Assembly: GCA_002083565.1 (NCBI GenBank)
Contig: MSXM01000040.1
Location: 15,356 to 37,439 of the forward strand
Origin: Nitrospira sp. ST-bin4
GTDB lineage: Bacteria > Nitrospirota > Nitrospiria > Nitrospirales > Nitrospiraceae
Direction of reading: 5' to 3'
Length of the DNA stretch: 22,084 bases
Made by a program: the position numbers and the translations under genes. The notes below the pieces were generated by a model. It saw only the letters and a list, made by a program, of their open reading frames with translations, searched no databases and was not told the DNA's origin. Position 1 is the first letter of the stretch. Every line of letters begins with the position of its first letter. Shown here in pieces: positions 6,828 to 13,823 of the stretch.

Positions 6828-7415
6828 TCAGGCTAATGGCCCGAGCGCCAAAATCTTTGCGTCCGGAATATGATGCCGGCCCAGGTTCTCTTTCTGACGG
6901 GCCGCCCCGTCGAGATCCGCCAGCAACACTGCGTCGAACTCCCACTCAGCCAAGGTTTGCGGCCGCCAGACGGGATAAGACAAGAACGAGGGCTGCTGCC
7001 CGTCGTCCACAAACCCCACCAGCACCATGTTCATTTCGCGAAGCGACAAATACGCCATCTCTGCCAATTCGCCGGTTCCGTAGATCACCACTCGTTTCAT
7101 GCCGCTTTCTGCCGCGCGCAGCAACGTCTCCCTGAGCCGGGCGCGCATATCACGATAATGCGCCAACGAATACTGCATATAGAGATAGGTCAAACGAGAC
7201 TTCTCGGCAAACCCTTGCGGGGTCAATAAATACCGAACGCGATGGGAGGGAATCGTGGTGACTTTAATGTAGCCTTTGCGGGCTAAGCGCTTGACGTACA
7301 AATTCGTCAGACCAAGAGCCACTCCCAACTTCACAGCAAGGGACCGCTGCGTGACGGCGCTGTCCCGTTCCAACTCTGTCAGTAGAAGAAGATCCCGTTG
7401 GCCTTGAAGATTCAT
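6828..7415 (-). CDS. Winged-helix (MarR-like) regulator with C-terminal nucleotide-binding-like domain
   Basis: This 195-residue protein begins with a winged helix-turn-helix at about residues 5-70. It includes SAVTQRSLAVKLGVALGLTN as the likely recognition region, followed by the wing YIKVTTIPSHRVRYLLTPQG. The second half has a Rossmann-like pattern: RVVIYGTGELAEMAYLSL, LVGFVDD and FDAVLLADLD, as in the nucleotide-sugar-sensing or PglD-type N-terminal fold. This architecture resembles the MarR-family regulators seen beside exopolysaccharide loci. It is the first gene of the leftward polysaccharide operon and probably adjusts that operon in response to a small ligand. Both the DNA target and the ligand are unknown. 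No Shine-Dalgarno is visible before ATG 7415. A promoter-like sequence and two symmetrical sites lie upstream. Confidence 0.8.
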   Translation of the reverse strand: MNLQGQRDLLLLTELERDSAVTQRSLAVKLGVALGLTNLYVKRLARKGYIKVTTIPSHRVRYLLTPQGFAEKSRLTYLYMQYSLAHYRDMRARLRETLLRAAESGMKRVVIYGTGELAEMAYLSLREMNMVLVGFVDDGQQPSFLSYPVWRPQTLAEWEFDAVLLADLDGAARQKENLGRHHIPDAKILALGPLA

Positions 7416-7448
7416 ACAGTTAGATGAGAAACCGGCAGTACGTTCAGG

Positions 7449-7477
7449 ATATGAACACAGGCGGATGTGGGAGTCAA
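7449..7477 (-). promoter_or_regulatory. Possible promoter of the polysaccharide operon
   Basis: The minus strand has TTGACT (7477-7472), a 17-base spacer, and TCATAT (7454-7449). The -35 is good and the -10 is poor (three of six). It lies about 35 bases before the start of the winged-helix gene, in the 153-base gap 7416-7568. Confidence 0.35.
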
Positions 7478-7495
7478 GAAAAAAGACCGCAACAG

Positions 7496-7532
7496 ATAGA
7501 TCTATTGTCCGCCAAAACCAACAACGCGGACA
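7496..7532. promoter_or_regulatory. Two symmetrical sites upstream of the regulator gene (candidate operators)
   Basis: ATAGATCTAT (7496-7505) is a perfect 10-bp palindrome. It adjoins a 7-bp inverted repeat, TGTCCGC (7506-7512) and GCGGACA (7526-7532), with a 13-base gap. Both lie just upstream of the putative -35 box of the winged-helix gene, where a regulator's own site would be expected. The inverted repeat could instead end the GT9 transcript, but no T-run follows it. Confidence 0.35.
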
Positions 7533-7568
7533 GTGCGCAGGCAGGAAGAGACGAGCAGCCCGCTACAT

Positions 7569-8588
7569 TTATATGTGAAGTATCCTTAAGGCTGCGGGAG
7601 TCTTGGCAACATGATCGACCGCCGCCGTGACGTGATCCACGGTCAAGCGATCGAGGCAATCCCAAAATGGACACACCTCACCGATGCATTTTTCACAAGT
7701 AGGGACATCCGGCCGCAGCAGCACTCCGGTTCCCAACGGCTTCCACCTGACCGGCAAATTATTTCTCCGTGGATCGAATAGGCTGACCGTCGCAGTCCCG
7801 AGGGCTGCTGCAAGATGCGCCGGTCCCGTCGCCCCGGAGACGACAACCCGGGCGTCAGCGATCACGGCCATCAATTCCCGGACTGAGAGACGCCCCATCA
7901 GATTGTGGATTCCGGGCGGGAGAGATCCCTGCAACAGCGTGTCGCGCTCAAACTCAGCTCGCTCAGTCTCACTGCCCGTCAGAACAACCCCATATCCTGT
8001 TCGCGCAAGCTCGACGGCAAGATCTCGAAAATGCTCCGCCTTCCAACGCCTGGCGGATCGTCCGCCGGGATGCACCACGACGCGACGATTCGGCAAGTTT
8101 GTCCAGTACTGCGCGGCGGCGCTCCGCTCTTCGCTGCTGAGCACCAGTGTCGGACGGTTCACCGGACCAGGATTCAGACCAAGCCCTTTCAGCATCTCCA
8201 CGTTGTACTCGGATTCATGTTTCATAAACTCACTGCGATGCTCGTACACTCGCCGATTGGCCAGTGGGCTATACCAGCGAAATCCTGTCGCCACACGGAG
8301 CGGGACACGCGCCAGAAATGCCGACCACATGAGCTGTCGAAACGGCTTGAGAAAGATCGCCGCATCTACCCCATCGGAAAACGCGGCTCGCAGGATGCTC
8401 GGCGCATCCGTCCACCGTATGGTCCGGATATAGTCCACATCGGGATGCCGTTCGAGGATAGGAGCAACAATCGGGCTCGTCAGAAATCCAATCCTCACAC
8501 CAGGAAGCAGGTTCCTGAGTTGCGAGGCCACCGGAAGGGAAAGAATCACATCCCCGATACCATCCGGCCTGACGATCAGGACATTCAT
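7569..8588 (-). CDS. GT9 family heptosyltransferase-type glycosyltransferase (ADP-heptose:LPS)
   Basis: This 339-residue GT-B fold enzyme adds a sugar, most likely heptose, to the LPS inner core on the cytoplasmic face. The N-terminal motif MNVLIVRPDGIGDVILSLP, the middle VHPGG (with RRWKAEHF) and SGATGPAHLAAALGT are GT9 signatures. The C-terminal cysteine cluster CEKCIGEVC is shared in form with the two other GT9 enzymes here. I chose ATG 8588 over the upstream in-frame codon at 8663 because the conserved N-terminus begins there and it overlaps the stop of the preceding gene by four bases (ATGA). It ends the core cluster; the 153 bases beyond hold only regulatory sequence. The exact acceptor is not predictable. 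Confidence 0.88.
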   Translation of the reverse strand: MNVLIVRPDGIGDVILSLPVASQLRNLLPGVRIGFLTSPIVAPILERHPDVDYIRTIRWTDAPSILRAAFSDGVDAAIFLKPFRQLMWSAFLARVPLRVATGFRWYSPLANRRVYEHRSEFMKHESEYNVEMLKGLGLNPGPVNRPTLVLSSEERSAAAQYWTNLPNRRVVVHPGGRSARRWKAEHFRDLAVELARTGYGVVLTGSETERAEFERDTLLQGSLPPGIHNLMGRLSVRELMAVIADARVVVSGATGPAHLAAALGTATVSLFDPRRNNLPVRWKPLGTGVLLRPDVPTCEKCIGEVCPFWDCLDRLTVDHVTAAVDHVAKTPAALRILHI

Positions 8589-9661
8589 GACGGTCTCACA
8601 TGCGCGGCCACCAGATACTGTGTGGCCTCGACCACATTGTCCGGGGTCACAAGATGCAAGCACTCCATTTCAGGAGCATGCCGGCACACCCGGCTGAAAC
8701 ACGGACGACAGGAAACCGATCCGGTCAATACACGATGGCCTGTTCCGTACGGGCCGGTTCGAATCGCGCTGGTCGGCCCGAAGATGGCCGCTACGGGAAC
8801 GCCCAGCGCCGCCGCGATGTGCATCGGTCCGGAATCATTCGTGATCATCACCGAGGCCTTCGAGAGAAGCGCCGGCAAGCTGCCAAGCGGAACCGCACCG
8901 GTGAGATCGACAAACGGACTCTTCGTCAGCGTCCTGAGCTGCTCGACATCATGGCGGTCTCCGGCGCTTCCGATGACGACAACCGGACCAAGACCTTCCT
9001 GATGCAATCGATCGAGAACTGCGGCAAAGGAACCGGGAAACCACCGTTTCGTCGGCCAGCGCGCCGAGACATTCATCGCAATCCACGGCTGGCCGGGAGA
9101 AATGCCTTTGCTTTGGAGCAGATCCCGCACTATCGCCCTATCGGTGTCCAGGATTTTGAACCGAAATTGCGGCGATCCCTGCACGCGAACCCCTAGCGCC
9201 GCCGCCACGAGGAGATATCGATCGACGGCATGCATCTCTACAGTCGGCACCTCCACCCGTCTTGTGTAAAACCAGGGACTCCCTTCTCTCCCATTGGCAA
9301 AGCCAATGCGTATAGGCGCGCCGGACAATCTGGCAAGGACTCCGCTGCGGAACAGGCCCTGCAAATCGATGGCCAGGTCGAATCGCTCGGCCCGCAATGC
9401 CCACGCCTGCTTGAACCAACTGCCTGCAGTCCCCTCCACCGGCCACACGCGATCCACCCCCTCGGCTCGCTCGACCAGCTCAGCCCACTGGCGTTTGACC
9501 ACCCAGGTGAGATGCACGCCAGGCCACTGTGCCTTGATGGCCGACACGACCGGAAACGCATGCACGATATCACCGAGAGAACTTGGTTTGATCAGAAGAA
9601 TGCGGCTGTGATTCAGCGTGGAGGAGCGGGACTCAATCGGGAGCACGTCTGCAAATTGCAC
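8585..9661 (-). CDS. GT9 family heptosyltransferase (WaaC-like)
   Basis: A GT9 glycosyltransferase of about 358 residues. Near the N-terminus it shows RILLIKPSSLGDIVHAFP, the nucleotide-sugar/acceptor motif typical of WaaC and WaaF. Further motifs are NVSARWPTKRW in the C-terminal domain, NDSGPMHIAAALGVPVAAIFGPT, and a cysteine cluster CRPCFSRVC. It should transfer a heptose from ADP-heptose to the Kdo-lipid A or heptose core; WaaC-like is my best guess. The reading frame extends to 9685, but GTG 9661 has the sequence GGGAAGG seven bases upstream and is preferred. It overlaps the following GT9 gene by four bases and lies 87 bases after the methyltransferase gene. Confidence 0.88.
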   Translation of the reverse strand: MQFADVLPIESRSSTLNHSRILLIKPSSLGDIVHAFPVVSAIKAQWPGVHLTWVVKRQWAELVERAEGVDRVWPVEGTAGSWFKQAWALRAERFDLAIDLQGLFRSGVLARLSGAPIRIGFANGREGSPWFYTRRVEVPTVEMHAVDRYLLVAAALGVRVQGSPQFRFKILDTDRAIVRDLLQSKGISPGQPWIAMNVSARWPTKRWFPGSFAAVLDRLHQEGLGPVVVIGSAGDRHDVEQLRTLTKSPFVDLTGAVPLGSLPALLSKASVMITNDSGPMHIAAALGVPVAAIFGPTSAIRTGPYGTGHRVLTGSVSCRPCFSRVCRHAPEMECLHLVTPDNVVEATQYLVAAHVRPS

Positions 9662-9748
9662 CGGCCAACCTTCCCAGCAAAACAATCTGTGTCACAGCAA
9701 GGCGGAGGGAAAAGACATCCTCACGATGCGTGCAGAATCCACATTTGG

Positions 9749-10750
9749 TTATCTGTTTCCCACAGCATAGGTACGTGTCGACGAAGCATATAGGCGATCG
9801 AGCAACGTTTTCCCATTGTCTGCGCCTGCCGTTTCGCGCCGTTCGACGAGCGATCGACAGAGACGTTGCCACGCCCGCAGATAGGGCAGCGGCGTCAAAT
9901 GGCGGCGGAGGTTACTGTGCCCGCGCACAATTCTGGATACCCACTCGTAATTGCCGGGGACCACGGATTCGTCACTGCCTTCTACCATCGGCTTCTCACT
10001 CGTAAAACACATCGTAATGTTTCCGCCGTCGCGTGAGATCAGATGCCAGACTTCATGTAACCCGTGTTTCCTGGCCAACCTGCGCAACGACACGACATTG
10101 AAATTGTAGAGATGCGCCTCATGAAACGTGCTGTGCGGAGCCTGGCACGTCGCCTCCACATTGGGGACTTCCACGACAAGCCTGCCGTCGGATCTCAGCC
10201 AGGATCGCAACAGGGCCAACACCGAACCGGGATCCTCCGTATGCTCCAGCACATGCCAAATCGTCACGAGATCGAACGATTCCGGAGGGAACGCCGCGTC
10301 CTGTACGAACCCCACCTGGACTGCCAGCCCGTATTCCTGGATCGAGTAATCCGCATACCCTTTGTTCGGCTCAATCCCGCTCACGCGATGCCCCAATGAT
10401 TGGAGCAAATAGGCGAATTCTCCCCCGCCTGTCCCTACGTCCAGAATGGTTTTTTGACCGGACAGCAGCCGGTCGATCTTCTCGAAACGCGACAGCGCCA
10501 CGTGGCCTGCGCGCAGAACGTGCTTCGGCTTCGGTCTGTAGGCGTGCTTGTAGGCAAGCCGATACTCATCTTCGTAAAACTGCCTGGCATCATGCGGGCG
10601 CGGATCGGACCAGACGAGACCACATGACTTGCAAATCACTGTCCGTAACGGCTTCCCGCTCCGGCTTCGATTCGAGAGGGTCGAGACCTCAGTCCCGCCG
10701 CAGAGGTTGCAGGGAATCGAAGAACATTCTGCTTCTTGGCTGATCGCCAT
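9749..10750 (-). CDS. Zinc-ribbon class I SAM-dependent methyltransferase
   Basis: This 333-residue protein has an N-terminal zinc-ribbon-like pair, C14/C17 and C40/C43. A Rossmann methyltransferase follows, with motif I DVGTGGGEF (104-112), an acidic post-I residue in SGIEPNKG, and VTIWHVLEHTEDP, the HVLEH signature of methyltransferases acting on sugars or small metabolites. The C-terminal third (about 250-333) has no motif I recognise. From its place in a core glycosyltransferase cluster I infer it methylates an LPS or polysaccharide sugar, but the substrate is unproven. The ATG at 10750 has GGGAG six bases upstream, and a promoter-like sequence lies about 57 bases before the start. The 137-base gap 10751-10887 holds that promoter and nothing else I recognise. 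Confidence 0.85.
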   Translation of the reverse strand: MAISQEAECSSIPCNLCGGTEVSTLSNRSRSGKPLRTVICKSCGLVWSDPRPHDARQFYEDEYRLAYKHAYRPKPKHVLRAGHVALSRFEKIDRLLSGQKTILDVGTGGGEFAYLLQSLGHRVSGIEPNKGYADYSIQEYGLAVQVGFVQDAAFPPESFDLVTIWHVLEHTEDPGSVLALLRSWLRSDGRLVVEVPNVEATCQAPHSTFHEAHLYNFNVVSLRRLARKHGLHEVWHLISRDGGNITMCFTSEKPMVEGSDESVVPGNYEWVSRIVRGHSNLRRHLTPLPYLRAWQRLCRSLVERRETAGADNGKTLLDRLYASSTRTYAVGNR

Positions 10751-10806
10751 ATTCCACTCCCGTTCACGACACCGGAACTCGTTCAGGGTCGCTTCCCGGT
10801 AGGCAC

Positions 10807-10835
10807 ACTATAGGTGCGCACTCGATCCGACGCAA
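10807..10835 (-). promoter_or_regulatory. Putative sigma70 promoter for methyltransferase-GT9-GT9
   Basis: The minus strand has TTGCGT (10835-10830), a 17-base spacer and TATAGT (10812-10807, five of six to consensus). It lies in the 137-base gap after the waaF-gmhB fusion, which suggests a separate transcript starting near 10800. The ten bases CTATAGTGTG recur in the fabZ-lpxA gap. Confidence 0.5.
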
Positions 10836-10887
10836 GCACACCATCACGCATGGACTTCTCTTCGTTCCGGAATCAACCGCGGATGCG

Positions 10888-12639
10888 TCACCGCCGATCA
10901 CTCACATGACTGATGCGGCTTCTCGCATCAGTCAACAGCCAGTCTACAGCCTCGGCGAGAGAGGACGCCACTCGGTCAGGAACCGGCCCCGACGCCTTCA
11001 GCCCTTCCACCTGCTCCGGAAGAACGGCTCCCGTCGTTACCAAAATGCTCCGTGATCCGACGCGCTTCGCCAGTTCGATATCACGTGCATGATCCCCGAT
11101 CAGATAGGACTGCGTGAGATCGACTCGCTGCTCCTCCACCGCTCGATCGATCAGGCCACGATCGGGTTTCCGGCAATCGCACCCATCGTCGGGATGGTGG
11201 GGGCAGACGTAAATGGCATCGAGAGAAACCCCGGCCTCGCCGAGGAGGTATCTCAGCTTCGCGTGAATACCGTCAAGATCGCCGGCCGAGAAGAATCCCC
11301 TCGCAACCCCCGACTGATTCGTCACCACGATCAACCGCGCGCCGGCCTGCTTCAGCCTCGACAGGGCCTGCGCCACACCCGGAAATAATTCGAACCCGTC
11401 GGGCGATCGGATGTAGCCGGGATCCGGATTCAGCGTTCCGTCGCGATCTAGGAAGATTGTAAAACCGGACAACACGTTTGTTTGGTTCGTTTGGTTGGTC
11501 TCGTTTGTTTGGTCTGTCTGGTTTATTTGGTTGGAATCAGACGCACCAGACAAACCAAACAAACCAGATGAACGAGATAAACCAGACGAACTTCCCAGCT
11601 GTTGCACCGCCGCCTCGTACACCCGATCGGACGACACCCTTGTCATACAACGGTGATCGATCGGACATTCCCTCAAGAAGCACGGTGCACAATCAACCGG
11701 CTCGCGTACGATCGACTGTTCCTGCCCATAGGGTGAGGTGGTCCGCCAGTCCGTCGGGCCAAAGACCGCGACAACCGGCACACCAAAGGCGGCTGCAATA
11801 TGCATCGGACCGGTGTCGTTGGTAAGGAGCAGGCGGCACCGCTTCGTCGCCGCCATCAATTCGCGAATCGTCGTGGTGCCGGACAAGACAACAGACCGCG
11901 TCTCGACAAGAGCTGCGATGCTCTTCCCCAGCGGCTCTTCTCCCTTCGCACCAAGAATCATCACGGCCGCTTCTTTTCCCTCGTCCTTCCGCACTCGATC
12001 GATTAGCCGCCGCGCCGCCTCCGCAAATCGTTCCGGCAGCCAACGTTTGGCGCTCCCATATGTCGATCCCGGATTAACCCCGATCACAACATCGGCAGGT
12101 CCGATACCGGCCGATGCGAGCTTTGATTCCATTGTGCGTTCTTCGCCGGCTGAAATAACCAGCGCCGGAGCGGACGGTTCTCCGGCCAACCCCAGCGGCT
12201 TGAGCAAATTCCAGTAATACCCGACTTGATGGATGAGGGTAGCCCGATCAGGAACGGCAACCGGATCGGTGAGAAAAAACACGCGCCCATCGGTTGCATA
12301 CCCATACCGACGGGCAATTCCCGCGAGCCAGGTGAGGAACGCAGCCTCGAACGCATTCTGAAACAACACCGCCAGATCGAACTGATGCCGCCGCAAGGTG
12401 CCCGCCAGCGTCCACTTCCCCGCGAGCCCCGCATGAACATCTCTGTCGTTGTAGACCACGATACGGTCCACACCGGGATGCCCGATGAACAATTCCGCGA
12501 CAGCAGCCTTGGCGAGCAACGTCACTTCAGCCTGAGGAAACAGAGATCGGAGCCCGCGGAGCGCCGGCTCGCACATCACCGCATCGCCGATCCAATTCGG
12601 CGCCCGCACGACGAGCCGATGAATCGATTCCTTACGCAC
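10888..12639 (-). CDS. Fusion: WaaF-type heptosyltransferase + GmhB-type heptose-1,7-bisphosphate 7-phosphatase
   Basis: A 583-residue two-domain protein. Residues 1-348 form a GT9 heptosyltransferase: VVRAPNWIGDAVM (10-22), NPGSTYGSAKRW (189-200), TNDTGPMHIAAAFG (273-286), and a cysteine cluster CAPCFLREC (317-325). Residues 392-583 form a HAD phosphatase like GmhB: FLDRDGTLN (396-404, nucleophile D398, acid/base D400), VVTNQSG (438-444), a zinc loop CPHHPDDGCDCRKP (479-492), and GDHARDIELA (516-525). One half dephosphorylates heptose-1,7-bisphosphate on the way to ADP-heptose; the other adds heptose to the core. The join (349-391) is encoded by a 9-bp repeat element and reads GLFGLSG then NQTNQTN. 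The start is GTG 12639, with GGAG nine bases before it, overlapping the lpxK stop by eight bases. The frame is open further upstream, but that part lies within lpxK. Confidence 0.9.
   Translation of the reverse strand: MRKESIHRLVVRAPNWIGDAVMCEPALRGLRSLFPQAEVTLLAKAAVAELFIGHPGVDRIVVYNDRDVHAGLAGKWTLAGTLRRHQFDLAVLFQNAFEAAFLTWLAGIARRYGYATDGRVFFLTDPVAVPDRATLIHQVGYYWNLLKPLGLAGEPSAPALVISAGEERTMESKLASAGIGPADVVIGVNPGSTYGSAKRWLPERFAEAARRLIDRVRKDEGKEAAVMILGAKGEEPLGKSIAALVETRSVVLSGTTTIRELMAATKRCRLLLTNDTGPMHIAAAFGVPVVAVFGPTDWRTTSPYGQEQSIVREPVDCAPCFLRECPIDHRCMTRVSSDRVYEAAVQQLGSSSGLSRSSGLFGLSGASDSNQINQTDQTNETNQTNQTNVLSGFTIFLDRDGTLNPDPGYIRSPDGFELFPGVAQALSRLKQAGARLIVVTNQSGVARGFFSAGDLDGIHAKLRYLLGEAGVSLDAIYVCPHHPDDGCDCRKPDRGLIDRAVEEQRVDLTQSYLIGDHARDIELAKRVGSRSILVTTGAVLPEQVEGLKASGPVPDRVASSLAEAVDWLLTDARSRISHVSDRR
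11475..11590. repeat. 9-bp repeat element with inverted arms inside waaF-gmhB (locus C)
   Basis: A G/T-rich arm (11475-11530, plus strand) and an A/C-rich arm (11545-11590) flank the core GGAATCAGAC (11533-11542). Three blocks are identical to locus B: 11493-11512, the core, and 11567-11587. The whole element stays in frame and encodes most of the interdomain linker. The arms could pair as a hairpin in mRNA. Confidence 0.9.
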
Positions 12640-13705
12640 GTGCCTGTACTCCGTCTCCCAATACCAGCCTCCGCAGTCGCTCTTCTCCTCGCACAACCTC
12701 CGCCCGCACCCGTAACGCCCACCAGGAATCATGCGGCACAAGAAACGGCGGGAGCTTGCCTGCATCCTTCTCGGTCGTCAGTACAATGTCCGCCCCGGCA
12801 GACTGTGCGGCAGCGCGAATCCGACGGACATCGTCCGCATCGTAACGATGATGGTCCTGAAATACCGTCTCGCCGGCAACTTCGACTCCTGCCGACAGGG
12901 CGGACCGTCGAAACGACTCGCTGTTCCCGATGCCGCTCACCAGCCACACGGATTTTCCCCGGCACCAGTCCAGCGGCCTGCCCTCCTCTGTCCGCACCGA
13001 CACGCAGGAGTCTGCCTTGAACACCATTTCTATCGGGTCATTGTATTGCAGACCGGCTGCCCGCAGCCGGCTGTTTATCGCTTCGACCTCTTCCTTCGAG
13101 TCGGCCCTCGTCACCACCACCGCCGTCGCACGCACGAGACCCTGCAAAGGTTCGCGCAGCCGTCCGGCAGGCGCCATGGCATCAAGCCCGGTTGCATCGG
13201 TCGCGTCCAGCAAGACCAGATCAACATCTCGGCGAAGACCAAGATGTTGAAACCCATCGTCCAGTATCATGCAATCCACCGGATGTTGCGCCAATACCCA
13301 TTGGCCAAGTTCCGCACGATCGGCTCCCACCGCGACGACTGCCTTGGGACATCGCCGCGCAAGAAGAAACGGCTCGTCCCCCGCCTCTGATGGACCAGCC
13401 AGAATTGTGACGCCATCCGATACAAGCTGCTGCGGGGTCCCGCTCGCACGCTTATACCCACGGCTTAAGACAGCCACCCGCCGTCCCTGGGACTGCAACC
13501 ATTGGGTCAGAAGAATGACGACCGGCGTCTTGCCGGTTCCCCCTACGGTGAGATTGCCCACGCTCACGACACGGCAGGGTATCTGCGAAGAACGGCACCA
13601 ACCGAAGCGATAACATGCATGCCGCAACCGGACGATGAGGCCATACAGAAATGCCACTCCATACAGGCCCTTCCGAACCGGCCGTCCTGGATGCAAAAAT
13701 GCCAT
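12632..13705 (-). CDS. lpxK: Tetraacyldisaccharide 4'-kinase
   Basis: This 357-residue inner-membrane-associated P-loop kinase phosphorylates the 4' position of the lipid A disaccharide to give lipid IVA. The N-terminal hydrophobic stretch (about 14-28) fits a membrane-associated N-terminus. Walker A is in GNLTVGGTGKTP (50-61), followed by SRGYKR, DDGFQH (ILDDGFQHLGLRRD, a signature of LpxK) and TEKDAGKLP near the C-terminus. The length is usual. The start ATG 13705 has no strong Shine-Dalgarno, and 118 bases separate it from kdtA. Its stop overlaps the GTG of the WaaF-GmhB fusion by eight bases, so the two are translationally linked. Confidence 0.95.
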   Translation of the reverse strand: MAFLHPGRPVRKGLYGVAFLYGLIVRLRHACYRFGWCRSSQIPCRVVSVGNLTVGGTGKTPVVILLTQWLQSQGRRVAVLSRGYKRASGTPQQLVSDGVTILAGPSEAGDEPFLLARRCPKAVVAVGADRAELGQWVLAQHPVDCMILDDGFQHLGLRRDVDLVLLDATDATGLDAMAPAGRLREPLQGLVRATAVVVTRADSKEEVEAINSRLRAAGLQYNDPIEMVFKADSCVSVRTEEGRPLDWCRGKSVWLVSGIGNSESFRRSALSAGVEVAGETVFQDHHRYDADDVRRIRAAAQSAGADIVLTTEKDAGKLPPFLVPHDSWWALRVRAEVVRGEERLRRLVLGDGVQARA

Positions 13706-13788
13706 GTCAGTTTACGCCGCTCATATCAAGTTGCCGCAGAGTTATTTGAGCTTTCGTATCTCGTGAAGCGTATCTCTTTGAGAAAATG

Positions 13789-13818
13789 AGCTGATAGCTG
13801 ATGGCAGATAGCACATAG
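13789..13818. repeat. Degenerate 7-bp tandem repeat
   Basis: In the kdtA-lpxK gap the plus strand reads AGCTGAT, AGCTGAT, GGCAGAT, AGCACAT, AG: four heptamers, the first two identical. Nothing else is recognisable in the 118 bases 13706-13823. Confidence 0.55.
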
Positions 13819-13823
13819 TTGGA

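Noticed and set aside
7506..7532. Rho-independent terminator after the GT9 operon
   Set aside because: The stem is only seven pairs with a 13-base loop and no T-run, so a protein-binding dyad is at least as likely.
10914..10933. Hairpin GATGCGG...GCATC near the end of the fusion gene
   Set aside because: It lies within the coding sequence of the phosphatase domain and has no T-run, so it is not a terminator.
12640..12765. N-terminal extension of the WaaF-GmhB frame
   Set aside because: The extra 42 codons lie inside lpxK, look unlike any GT9 N-terminus, and GTG 12639 has a good ribosome-binding site.
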